From an uncultured Prevotella sp. (GTDB lineage Bacteria > Bacteroidota > Bacteroidia > Bacteroidales > Bacteroidaceae), in the NCBI GenBank assembly GCA_944320105.1, contig CALUGA010000019.1, positions 1 through 48,218 of the forward strand: DNA of 48,218 nucleotides, written 5' to 3'. Numbering within the stretch: position 1 is the stretch's first letter; each line of letters begins with the position of its first letter. Position numbers and translations under genes: made by a program. This document shows positions 33,150-41,233 of the stretch, in pieces. The notes beneath the pieces were generated by a model. That model worked only from the letters and a program-made list of their open reading frames with translations. It was not told the DNA's origin and ran no database searches.

Positions 33150-36100
33150 ATGAAGAAAACATTGTTTTTGTTAGGCCTTTCGCTGCTCAGCATCGAAGGC
33201 ATGGCCGACACTGGCTCGGTGATCCTCTACGGAAAGCCAAACCAGACAGTCACCTGCGTGTCGCCCAACGGCAAGTGGGCCTGCGGCGTGCAGGGAACTG
33301 GGGCGTCATCGCTCATTGGCTTCGTGTGGAACCTTGAGTCGGGCGAGCAGACCCCGCTCGGCACAGGCTCGCAGGCCTATGCCGTGTCGGACAACGGCAT
33401 CGTGGCAGGACTCTTCCCCAGCTCCGATGCATCCTCCAACGGCGCCACCGTCTCTTCAGCAGGCTACTGGCAGGACGGCTCGTGGCACAGCCTCGGCGGG
33501 GGCAACAGCCAGTTCCCCGGCATCTCCATCGCTGGCGGCCAGGCGTCGAGCATCAGCGCCGATGGCCGCTATATCGGCGGCATGCTCTACATCAACGGCG
33601 TGGCCACGCCGGTGGTGTGGAAGGACGGCGAGATTGTTAATGTGCTCAACGACGGCTACGCCGGCGAGGTGACGGCCATAGCCTCCGATGGCTCCGTGTT
33701 CGGCGGTTGGGGCTACACCGAGCAATCTGGCGGCACGCGCCAGCCCTTGCTGTGGGCTGCCGACGGGCAGGCCACGGCGCTGCCTGGTACCTTATACAAC
33801 CCTTATCAGACTGTATGCGACTTCACCAGCGACGGCAAGCACGCCTTGTGGATTGGCGTTGTGGGCAGCTCTACAATAGGCATCCGCGACATGGAGGCCG
33901 GCACCGACAGGGCCATCCCTTACTACTCCGGCGACAATGACTCTGAGGTGTACTACGGCATCACCGACGACCTCTCGGCAGTGGGCTACGAGCAGACGCC
34001 GACCGCCTCTTACCCCATAATATATAACTACGCTCGCAACAAGACCACGCTGCTTGAGACCTACCTCACAGACAAGGGCGTTGACTTCGCCGCCGACGGC
34101 ATCATCGCCCCGCGCTCCGACGGCGCGCAGGGGATGGAGTGGAACTTGCTGCGCGGCATGGCCGTATCGAAGGACGGGCAGACCTTTGGCATTCAGGCCG
34201 CCAGTAAGGACATGTACGAGATTCCCATCATCGTGAAGCTGGGCCTGAACGCCACCAACCCCGCCCCCGCCGGCGTTAAGGTGAGCATGATGAGCGGCCT
34301 CAAGGTGGCCAAGGTGCAGTGGGCCGAGCCGCTGCTTGGTGCCTCAGTGCAGGGCTACAACGTTTACCGCAACGGCGAGAAGGTTACTCCCGAGCCAGTT
34401 GACGGAACGGCGTTCTACGATGGCACCATCGTGGGCGGCGCCACTTACAGCTACGAGGTTGAGGCCGTTTACGCCGGCAACGTAGTGTCGGAGAAGTCAG
34501 AGGCCGCCCAGGCCGTGATACCGGCCTTCGCGCCCAACGCCCCGCGCCAGCTCATGGCCCGCATGAGGGGAGCTGCCGACGTGATGCTCTCGTGGATGGA
34601 GCCGCAGCGCAACCAGCCCACGCTTCAGTACTACGGCGATGCCGAAGAGGTGAGCGGCTTCAGCGGCGGTTACTATTCGTTCGAGGCAGCCATACGCTAC
34701 GACGCCTCCGACATGGCGGCCTACAACGGCTACAACATCACGGCCGTAAAGTTCTGCCCACGCAAGGAGATAGAGTCGTGGAAGATAAACATCTACTCTG
34801 GCCAGCAGCTCGTGCGCAGCATCGACGTAGACCAGCAGGGCCTGCAGTTTGGCCGCGTAAACACCGTGGCCCTCGCCGAGCCGCTGCCCGTGCCTGCCGA
34901 TGGCGACCTCTACGTGGCCGTGCAGGCCAACGTGGCCAGCACCGAGACAAGCTCCGACATCCTCGGCATGATATACGACAAGGCCACCTTCGGCTACAGC
35001 GACTTGGTGCGCATGGTGGGCGAGATCGACGACAGCGGCGACCCGCGCTGGTTCTACTCGCTTGAGGACGACGCCGAGCAGAGCGGCGGCACCAGCTACC
35101 CCGTTACGTTCGTAATCGGCGCCGAGCTTGCCCCGACCAGCGGCGGCGATGCCTACGGCGACCTCACCCAGTACGGCGTTTACCGCGACGGCGAGCCGAT
35201 AGGCACCGCCCAGGCCACATCGTTCGTTGACGAGGGCGTGGCCGACGGCGAGCACACCTACGCCGTCGAGGCCCAGTATGCCGGCGGCGACAAGTCGGCC
35301 CAGGCCAGCGTAGACTTCACAGCAGCCGCCGCCTACAAGCCCATAAGCCAGGTGAGCGTGGCCGCCGGCGCAACCCCGCAGCAGGTGACGTTCAGCTGGA
35401 GCGCGCCGCTCAACAACGACGCCACCAACCTGCAGTACTGCGGCGAGGCTGCCGCAGGCGGCGTGACCGGCTACAAGGACAACCTCTACGGCTACGAGGC
35501 ACGCGCCACCTTCATCCCGTCGCGGCTCGCCAGCTACGGCGGCTATACGGTGAGGGCGCTCCGCTTCTACCCGCTGGCCAGCGCCGAGTTCACCTTCACG
35601 GTGATGAAGGACGGCGAGGTGATAGCCGAGCAGTACGTTGAAAGCTACGAGACAGGCAAGTGGAACACCGTGGCGCTCGACGAGCCGTTCGTAATCGACG
35701 ACAAGTCTACTTACACCCTCTCGCTCGACTGCTACGACGTAGTGGCCGGCCAGCCCGCGCTCGCTTACGACGGCCAGGCAGCCTTCTCGGGCCTGGGCGA
35801 CATCGTGTCGATGGACGCCGGCACCACCTACACCACCATACCCGGCGTATACCTGGACGAAACCAACCGCGGCAACTGGCTCATAGGCATGGTGGCCGAT
35901 GACGGCACCGACAAGCCCATGGCCATCGACGGCTATGAGGTGCGCGTGGACGCCAAACCGGTGACCAGCCAGCCCATAACCGAGACCACCTACACCTACG
36001 ACTTCGGCACCGGCGCGAGCGCGTCGAGCACCCACCGCGTCAACGTTGACGTGATTTACTCCGTTAAGGGCAAGGTTGAGGGTACCGGTGTGTTCTTCAC

Positions 36101-36350
36101 CCTCGACGAGGTTACCGCCATCGCCGACAACGTGGTCAACGAGCTTAAGATTGCCCACGACGGCCCCAGCTACATCCGTGTGGAGGGCGAGGGCGTGAGC
36201 GGCCTCGAGGTGTACAGCCTCGGCGGCGCGCTCGTGGCCAGCTCAGCCGGCAACGTGGTGAGCGTGCAGGGCGTGCAGGGCGGCATGTACATACTTAAGG
36301 TGAAGACCGCCGCAGGCGAGAAGACCTGCAAGGTGCGCGTGGTGCGCTGA
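33150..36350 (+). CDS. T9SS cargo with N-terminal propeller-like region and duplicated Fn3/jelly-roll modules
   Basis: 1066 residues. The signal peptide (about 1-19) is followed by propeller-like repeats up to about 370 (SPNGKWACGVQG, SDNGIVAGLF, SADGRYIGGML, DGSVFGGWG), similar to extracellular HAF-type repeats. An Fn3 domain (about 372-455) and two copies of a jelly-roll plus Fn3 unit follow, LQYYGDAEEVSGFSGGYYSF near 490 and LQYCGEAAAGGVTGYKDNLY near 760. These resemble the haemagglutinin/adhesin units of gingipains. A T9SS type A domain ends the chain (LEVYSLGGALVASS ... GGMYILKVKTAAGEK). Adhesion is the best inference. A very strong terminator lies 75 bases downstream. Confidence 0.78.
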   Translation: MKKTLFLLGLSLLSIEGMADTGSVILYGKPNQTVTCVSPNGKWACGVQGTGASSLIGFVWNLESGEQTPLGTGSQAYAVSDNGIVAGLFPSSDASSNGATVSSAGYWQDGSWHSLGGGNSQFPGISIAGGQASSISADGRYIGGMLYINGVATPVVWKDGEIVNVLNDGYAGEVTAIASDGSVFGGWGYTEQSGGTRQPLLWAADGQATALPGTLYNPYQTVCDFTSDGKHALWIGVVGSSTIGIRDMEAGTDRAIPYYSGDNDSEVYYGITDDLSAVGYEQTPTASYPIIYNYARNKTTLLETYLTDKGVDFAADGIIAPRSDGAQGMEWNLLRGMAVSKDGQTFGIQAASKDMYEIPIIVKLGLNATNPAPAGVKVSMMSGLKVAKVQWAEPLLGASVQGYNVYRNGEKVTPEPVDGTAFYDGTIVGGATYSYEVEAVYAGNVVSEKSEAAQAVIPAFAPNAPRQLMARMRGAADVMLSWMEPQRNQPTLQYYGDAEEVSGFSGGYYSFEAAIRYDASDMAAYNGYNITAVKFCPRKEIESWKINIYSGQQLVRSIDVDQQGLQFGRVNTVALAEPLPVPADGDLYVAVQANVASTETSSDILGMIYDKATFGYSDLVRMVGEIDDSGDPRWFYSLEDDAEQSGGTSYPVTFVIGAELAPTSGGDAYGDLTQYGVYRDGEPIGTAQATSFVDEGVADGEHTYAVEAQYAGGDKSAQASVDFTAAAAYKPISQVSVAAGATPQQVTFSWSAPLNNDATNLQYCGEAAAGGVTGYKDNLYGYEARATFIPSRLASYGGYTVRALRFYPLASAEFTFTVMKDGEVIAEQYVESYETGKWNTVALDEPFVIDDKSTYTLSLDCYDVVAGQPALAYDGQAAFSGLGDIVSMDAGTTYTTIPGVYLDETNRGNWLIGMVADDGTDKPMAIDGYEVRVDAKPVTSQPITETTYTYDFGTGASASSTHRVNVDVIYSVKGKVEGTGVFFTLDEVTAIADNVVNELKIAHDGPSYIRVEGEGVSGLEVYSLGGALVASSAGNVVSVQGVQGGMYILKVKTAAGEKTCKVRVVR

Positions 36351-36425
36351 CGGCGGCCTTGGCTGCCACGGCGCGCAGGCGCAAGCCTTTATGTGCCGGC
36401 GCTTAGGCACGGAATGTAACATTAG

Positions 36426-36484
36426 AAGAACAGAGAGAGAGGGGGAGCGCCCACTGCGGGCGCTCCCCCTCTCTCTCTGTTCTT
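36426..36484 (+). terminator. long-stem intrinsic terminator
   Basis: A perfect 27-bp stem (36426-36452 with 36458-36484) with a 5-base loop, purine-rich on the left (agagagaggggga), followed by a short T run. It separates the T9SS array from the minus-strand cdaA group and could stop transcription from both sides. Confidence 0.85.
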
Positions 36485-36566
36485 TTGTACCTGCTGCGGG
36501 CTGTGCGCGCCCGCCCCGCACGGCCTCGCTGCCATGCTTCGTGGGCGCAAATATGCGCCCACATTT

Positions 36567-36753
36567 CGCCTGCTTTCTGTTGCGGGTTTGCAACCCGTGC
36601 CATGCTTTTTTGTTCGCTTCCCGGGTCGCAGACCCGGCTACGGGCGCTGGCGGGTTGCAAACCCGCCAGAACGTGGGAGACCGATGGATGGAAACTATGG
36701 ATGAAAACGTGGATGCGAACGTGGATGCGAACGTGGATGCGAACGAGGATGAG
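36567..36753 (+). repeat. family A composite palindromic repeat, copy 3 (rearranged)
   Basis: The right-end module (cgcctgctttctgttgcggg, gcgggtttgcaacccg) comes first at 36567-36599. The left-end modules ccgggtcgcagacccgg (36621-36637) and tggcgggttgcaaacccgcca (36648-36668) then follow, so the order is inverted relative to copies 1 and 2. A 12-base minisatellite, aacgtggatgcg, repeats three times perfectly at 36706-36741, with a fourth degenerate unit. Confidence 0.85.
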
Positions 36754-36883
36754 CACGTGGGAGTGACGGCGCGAGTTAGGGACAGGCAAGCAACATAACT
36801 GTCAACTGACTTCAGGAAAGGTCATCGGGATTAAGCGGTGGTGTGAATGCATTGGGGGATGAGGCAAGAACCCGCCTTGCCCC

Positions 36884-37684
36884 TTACTGCGCCGCGCTGC
36901 CTGAGGGCTGCCCGTAGAGCCCGCTGGTGAGTATGCTCTCAAGCTCCTCCGCCGAGAGGCGCAGGCGGAACTCGCCGTTGATGGCCACCGAGATGCCGCC
37001 CGTCTCCTCCGACACCACTATGGCAATGCAGTCCGACTGCTGCGATATGCCCAGCGCGGCGCGGTGGCGCAGGCCCAGTTCCTTGGGTATGTCGAGGTTG
37101 TGCGACACGGGCAGTATGCACCCGGCGGCCTTTATGCGCTTCTTCGATATAACCATGGCGCCGTCGTGCAGCGGCGAGTTCTTGAAGAAGATGTTCTCTA
37201 TGAGCCTCTGGTTGATGTTGGCGTCGATGATGTCGCCCGTGGCGGCAACGTCGTCGAGCGGCTGCGTGCGCTCCACCACTATCAGCGCGCCCACCTTGCG
37301 CTTGCTCATGCCCATGCAGGCCATCACTATGGGCATGATGGCCTCGCGGTCCTTTTCCTTGTGGGCGGAGCGGTCGGAGGTGAACAGGCGCAGCAGCAGC
37401 CTCATGCGCTGGTGGGCCCCGAGGTTGTAGAGGAACTTGCGTATGTCGTCCTGGAAGAGTATGATGAGGGCTATCACGCCCACGCTCACCAGCTTGTCCA
37501 TGATGGAGCCGAGCAGGCGCATCTCCAGTATCTGCGACACGAAGATCCACGTGAGCACGAACACCATGATGCCTATGAACACGTTGAGCGAGCGCGACTC
37601 CTTCATCAGCCTGTACAGGTAGTACAGCATAAGGGCCACGAGCAGGATGTCTATCACATCCTTTATTCCGAAACTGAAAAACAT
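36884..37684 (-). CDS. cdaA: diadenylate cyclase CdaA
   Basis: 266-residue membrane-anchored cyclase that joins two ATP to cyclic di-AMP. Three N-terminal membrane helices lie at about 8-24, 34-52 and 63-78, followed by a short coiled stretch and the DAC domain (about 105-255). The nucleotide-binding motifs are intact: PLHDGAMVI with DGA at 174-176 and LRHRAALG with RHRAA at 206-210. In many Bacteroidota this gene directly follows folP; here a methyltransferase and nuclease-like gene lie between. No CdaR-like regulator or GdpP-like phosphodiesterase is visible in the window. Confidence 0.93.
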   Translation of the reverse strand: MFFSFGIKDVIDILLVALMLYYLYRLMKESRSLNVFIGIMVFVLTWIFVSQILEMRLLGSIMDKLVSVGVIALIILFQDDIRKFLYNLGAHQRMRLLLRLFTSDRSAHKEKDREAIMPIVMACMGMSKRKVGALIVVERTQPLDDVAATGDIIDANINQRLIENIFFKNSPLHDGAMVISKKRIKAAGCILPVSHNLDIPKELGLRHRAALGISQQSDCIAIVVSEETGGISVAINGEFRLRLSAEELESILTSGLYGQPSGSAAQ

Positions 37685-37699
37685 GGGCTGTTGAGTTGT

Positions 37700-38173
37700 T
37701 TATAATATTTTGGATGCAATTTGTTTGACTGTGCTTACGGTGTTCTCCTTGGCGTTGATGAGCCTTGCAAACTTAAGCATACCGTCTACGAAGTCATGCA
37801 CGGTTATTGACTTGATTTCGCTTATGCGCAACTTGGAGTAGTGCAGTATGGATATGAGGCAGCAATAATGGCCCTCGCGCCCGGCTTTCTTTAGTAGGGC
37901 GTATACGGACTCCTTGTCGAACGATGCCTTCTTTCCATATATGAAAAGGCTGGTGGTCAGTCCTGCTTGCTTGAACTTGCTGATTGCGTGAGCCACGTCT
38001 TGCGCGGAGAAGTCCTTGTCTTTCACCTCAATGGAATAGGCATGGCTTCCATTTTTGTGGTTGCCGTGCAGTACTTTGTCTATGAGCATTCCCGTCTTGT
38101 CGTTGGCGGGTGAAGCCTCGGTAAATGCGCGGTCAAGTATTATTGCGGCAGTCTTGATGTCTATTGTTGCCAT
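37700..38173 (-). CDS. short restriction-endonuclease-like protein, probably internally deleted
   Basis: 157 residues. The segment HAYSIEVKDKDFSAQDVAHA (about 44-63) holds an E-x-K motif typical of PD-(D/E)xK nucleases, followed by ISKFKQAGLTTSLFIYGKKA. The N-terminal IDIKTAAIILDRAF and LIDKVLHGNHK, and the C-terminal part, recall SacI-type restriction enzymes, which are about 350 residues long. From memory of that family, about 150-200 residues normally lie between the two parts, so an in-frame internal deletion is inferred, and activity is doubtful. It starts 4 bases after the methyltransferase stop and its DNA is AT-richer than the flanking folP and cdaA. Confidence 0.6.
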   Translation of the reverse strand: MATIDIKTAAIILDRAFTEASPANDKTGMLIDKVLHGNHKNGSHAYSIEVKDKDFSAQDVAHAISKFKQAGLTTSLFIYGKKASFDKESVYALLKKAGREGHYCCLISILHYSKLRISEIKSITVHDFVDGMLKFARLINAKENTVSTVKQIASKIL

Positions 38174-38177
38174 GTTG

Positions 38178-39290
38178 TCAGCTGAAAAGTCCTGAGTAAA
38201 GAATTGGCTTGCGGCCTTCAAGCACATCAATTACCATTGAGCATACGGCTTTTGCAAGGTTGCATGGCACGGCGTTGCCTATTTGCGTGTATTGCGAAGA
38301 CTGGCTTCCGCAGAACTTATATCCTATTGGGAACGTCTGCAACACCCTTGCTTCGTCAACCGTTAGCCTTCTAAGAAAGCATGGGGCTTCTTCATGTTTT
38401 GCGATTGTTGGGTCTTGCATGAGTCTCGCGTGGTATTCTTCTATCCATGGTCGCAAATGTTTGTAGAGTGCGTTCTCATCGATTATTGGCGTTTTGTTTC
38501 CGCCCATCGAGGCTGGTAGGGTAGCGCAGTACCCGTCTATTTTTACCGGACGGCCAAGTCCGTTGAAGAGCATCCCGGCGTATGGCGACTTGCGCAGCAC
38601 AGGGTTTTGCGTAAGCGTTATCTTTGCGTTGCAAGTGCTTTGGTTGTTGCCGTGGCCAGCCATGTCGAGTACCGCCAGGGCTTCGCGCACGGTCTGTGCC
38701 TTTTTCATGTATGGCCGCAGCATGGCGTTGATGTCAAGCTCGGCCATGGGATTGCCTTTGAAGCCTATGATGAAGATACGCTCCCTTGCCTGCGGAACAT
38801 TGAAGTCGGAGGCATTAAGTATGCAAAGCCCCACTGAATAGCCGGCAGCCCTTAGCCTGCTTACCAGTTCATTTCTCACTCCTTCCCACCTTTTGTTTGC
38901 CCCAAGTGCCTTGACGTTTTCCATGATGAAGGCTTGTGGCTCCACGGCTTCAACCACCTGGGCATAGCTCCAAACCAATTTGCTGCGCTCATCGTCCTTG
39001 TCCATCTTTCCCGCCACGGAGAATCCTTGGCATGGCGGCCCGCCTATCACGAGCCTTGCCTTTCCCTTGTAACCTTTCAGGGCTTCCATATAGTCGTTTA
39101 TGTCGCCTTGGTGGATGTGCGTGCCAATGTTGGTTGAGTAAGACTCGCAGGCATCTTTCATCTTGTCGTTGGCCCACATTATCCTTGCCCCGGCCTCGAT
39201 GGCCCCGATGTCAAGGCCACCGGCTCCGGAGAACAGGGATATTGTATTCACTGTGTTTGTGGACAATGTTCTAATGATGTCTGTTTCCAT
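38178..39290 (-). CDS. DNA (cytosine-5-)-methyltransferase
   Basis: 370-residue C5-cytosine methyltransferase of a type II restriction-modification system. Motif I SLFSGAGGLDIG (18-29), motif IV GGPPCQGFS with catalytic Cys87 (83-91), motif VI ENV (124-126), motif VIII QARERIFIIGF (167-177) and motif X YTQIGNAVPCNLAKAV near the C-terminus are all intact. The target-recognition region (about 225-310) gives no known specificity. It lies between folP and cdaA on the same strand, in DNA clearly less GC-rich than either, so horizontal acquisition is likely. With the nuclease partner damaged, it may now act as an orphan methylase. Confidence 0.93.
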   Translation of the reverse strand: METDIIRTLSTNTVNTISLFSGAGGLDIGAIEAGARIMWANDKMKDACESYSTNIGTHIHQGDINDYMEALKGYKGKARLVIGGPPCQGFSVAGKMDKDDERSKLVWSYAQVVEAVEPQAFIMENVKALGANKRWEGVRNELVSRLRAAGYSVGLCILNASDFNVPQARERIFIIGFKGNPMAELDINAMLRPYMKKAQTVREALAVLDMAGHGNNQSTCNAKITLTQNPVLRKSPYAGMLFNGLGRPVKIDGYCATLPASMGGNKTPIIDENALYKHLRPWIEEYHARLMQDPTIAKHEEAPCFLRRLTVDEARVLQTFPIGYKFCGSQSSQYTQIGNAVPCNLAKAVCSMVIDVLEGRKPILYSGLFS

Positions 39291-39339
39291 CTTGCGTTGT
39301 TTGTTTGACAGGTGATTGGCTTGGGCGTGGTATGTGCGT

Positions 39340-40212
39340 TTAAATTCCGATGGTGGTTGCCATCTCCACTGCCAGCTTCACGCACTGGGCGGCCTCCTTC
39401 ACGTCGTGTACGCGCAGGATGGCGGCGCCCTTGGTGAGCGCGATGGCGTTCAGGGCTATGGTCCCTGGGAGGGCCTCGTCGGCGGTGCAGCCCAGGGTGC
39501 GCGTCACCATCGACTTGCGCGACACGCCCACGAGCACCGGCAGGCCCAGCTCGCCGAGGCGTTCGAGGCTGGCCATGATGGCGAAGTTCTGCTCCACGGT
39601 CTTGCCGAAGCCGAAGCCGGGGTCGGCTATAACGTCCTTCACGCCTATGGAGTGGAGCAGGGCGGTCTTGGCCGAGAGGTCGAGCATAACGGAGCCGAGC
39701 GTGGGCGCCGACGACATGAGCACGTAGGGCAGCCCCAGGCGGGCGGCCATGGCGAAGATGGGCGGCACGTAGCCCTCGGGCCACGCCTCGGCCTCGGCCT
39801 GCGTTCCGCCGAAGGCCCCTTGGGGGTTGCCCCCGGAGACATCGTTGATGATGGCGGCGCCATACTCCTCGGCGGCCATGCGGGCCACGTCGGGGCGGAA
39901 CGTGTCGACGCTAACCACGGCCTCAGGCTGGCGGCGGCGCACGGCGGCCAGGGCCATGCGCAGTCGGCGGGTCTCTTCCTCCTCGCTCACTGGCGCGGCC
40001 CCGGGGCGCGTGGAGTAGGCCCCCACGTCGATGATGTCGCCGCCCTCGGCCACTATCTGGTCGGCGCGGGCCTCAATCTCCGCCTCGGTCTGGCGGCGGC
40101 TGCCGGCGTAGAATGAGTCGGGCGTGGCGTTTAGTATGCCCATCACCATCGGGCGGCCCAGCTCCATGAGCCTGCCTCCGGCGTTGATTGTGGGTGCGTA
40201 GGGTGCGTTCAT
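39340..40212 (-). CDS. folP: dihydropteroate synthase
   Basis: 290-residue cytoplasmic enzyme that condenses p-aminobenzoate with dihydropterin pyrophosphate in folate synthesis and is the target of sulfonamides. Family motifs are MGILNATPDSFYAGSR (about 24-39), IIDVGAYSTRPGA (about 61-73), VVSVDTFRPDVA, INDVSGG, DPGFGFGKT and VGVSRKSM. The TIM-barrel length is normal. The start ATGA overlaps the stop of the TlpA-like gene (40209-40212), indicating translational coupling. The methyltransferase gene follows 49 bases downstream. Confidence 0.94.
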   Translation of the reverse strand: MNAPYAPTINAGGRLMELGRPMVMGILNATPDSFYAGSRRQTEAEIEARADQIVAEGGDIIDVGAYSTRPGAAPVSEEEETRRLRMALAAVRRRQPEAVVSVDTFRPDVARMAAEEYGAAIINDVSGGNPQGAFGGTQAEAEAWPEGYVPPIFAMAARLGLPYVLMSSAPTLGSVMLDLSAKTALLHSIGVKDVIADPGFGFGKTVEQNFAIMASLERLGELGLPVLVGVSRKSMVTRTLGCTADEALPGTIALNAIALTKGAAILRVHDVKEAAQCVKLAVEMATTIGI

Positions 40213-40790
40213 GGGCGGCCCTCCGCAGCATTGGCCGTACCGCCGGCGGCGGCCAGCAGTGTGGGCTTGAGCGCGGCCAGCGCCTGGCTTATCTTCTCGG
40301 TGCTTACGGAGGCGGCGGCTATCTTGCCCTCGGGGTTGATGAGGTAGATGGTGGGTATCCAGTTCACGCGGTAGGGGCCGTCGAGCGTGGTGCCTTGCTT
40401 CCACTTCTTAAGCTCGCTGTAGTGCGTCCACCTCATGCCGCTGGCCGCGATGTAGCGTTGCCATGCGGCGCTGTCGGTGTCGAACGATATGCCTATGAAC
40501 TCCACGCCCAGCGGGGCATACTCCTCGTGCATGGCCACCATGGCCGGGGTGGCGCGGCGGCAGTCGGGGCACCACGAGGCCCAGAACTCCAGCACCACAT
40601 ACTTGCCGCGCAGCGAGCTGAGGCTGAGGCCGCCGGGGTGGGCGGCGTCGGTGATGGTGAAGTCGGGTGCCTCGGCTCCCGGCTGAAGCAGTTGGCTGTC
40701 GTACTGGGCGGTGCCTTGCTCGTCCTCCGCGCCTATGGCGCACGAGGCGAGGCACAGCAGCGCGGCGGCCAGCGTGAATAGTTTTTTCAT
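40209..40790 (-). CDS. TlpA/ResA-like thioredoxin-fold lipoprotein
   Basis: 193 residues. A lipoprotein signal with lipobox LASC (Cys17) begins the protein, so it is probably anchored in an envelope membrane. The AhpC/TSA-like thioredoxin fold follows: APDFTITDA (about 41-49), LRGKYVVLEFWASWCPDCRR with the redox pair Cys74-Pro-Asp-Cys77, and VNWIPTIYLINPEGKI with the cis-Pro. Such proteins reduce or exchange disulfides in the periplasm. The start MKKLFTL is chosen because the -7 box lies just upstream. The gene overlaps folP by 4 bases. Confidence 0.88.
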   Translation of the reverse strand: MKKLFTLAAALLCLASCAIGAEDEQGTAQYDSQLLQPGAEAPDFTITDAAHPGGLSLSSLRGKYVVLEFWASWCPDCRRATPAMVAMHEEYAPLGVEFIGISFDTDSAAWQRYIAASGMRWTHYSELKKWKQGTTLDGPYRVNWIPTIYLINPEGKIAAASVSTEKISQALAALKPTLLAAAGGTANAAEGRP

Positions 40791-40823
40791 TGGGGTTGTC
40801 CTTTCGTTGGTTTCCTTACGCTG

Positions 40824-40855
40824 CAAAGTTAAGAAAACCTTGCCGAATAGCGCAA
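40824..40855 (-). promoter_or_regulatory. Bacteroidota-type promoter for tlpA-like/folP group
   Basis: On the minus strand, TTG (40855-40853) and TAACTTTG (40831-40824), with a 21-base spacer. The TlpA-like start is 34 bases downstream. It probably drives folP and possibly the methyltransferase, nuclease and cdaA genes. Confidence 0.6.
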
Positions 40856-41233
40856 CGTTTGGCGGCAAAAATGCTGCCGCGCCGCGTTTTTTGGGCAAAA
40901 GGCGGGGCGGCAGGGGAATGCTCCTGCCCGTGGCGCGAGTGGCGGCACCACTTTTCAGCTTCCCTGGCGCGCGGCCCGGCGGGCAGCCAGGCCGCCTTTG
41001 CAGGGGCGCATTCGGCCCCTCTTGCAACTGCCTGTGCGCCAGTGGGTTGCAAAACGGCCTGTTTCACCCTTCCAAACGGCCTGTTTTAGAGCCTGAAACG
41101 GCACGTTTCGCAATGCAAAACGGCACTTGCGCGAAATCTGCGGGCGCGTCTGCGGCCTTTGGGCGGAATTTTGTATCTTTGCAGGCGGCGGGGCGTTGGG
41201 CCTGCGTCACTTACTCATAAAACAGCGCCGGGC
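40856..41233. other. spacer with family B repeat
   Basis: No gene is seen between the divergent TlpA-like gene and the AlbA_2 pseudogene. It holds family B copy 3 (41021-41135) and, at 41174-41181, a TATCTTTG box pointing toward the pseudogene. Confidence 0.6.
41021..41135. repeat. family B palindrome cluster, copy 3
   Basis: A ttgcaact ... gggttgcaaa arm pair leads into aaacggcctgttt, a second aaacggcctgttt and diverged gaaacggcacgtttc units. It has the module order of copy 2, with more decay at its right end. Confidence 0.78.

Larger units (their letters stand above)
36351..36883. other. gene-free spacer with terminator and family A repeat
   Basis: 533 bases between the T9SS array and the convergent cdaA hold the long-stem terminator (36426-36484), a gtgggcgcaaatatgcgcccac palindrome (36541-36562) and family A copy 3. 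No credible gene is seen. Confidence 0.7.

Noticed and set aside
34497-36158. 553-codon open frame on the minus strand
   Set aside because: Antisense to the T9SS cargo gene, with low-complexity Val/Gly/His composition.
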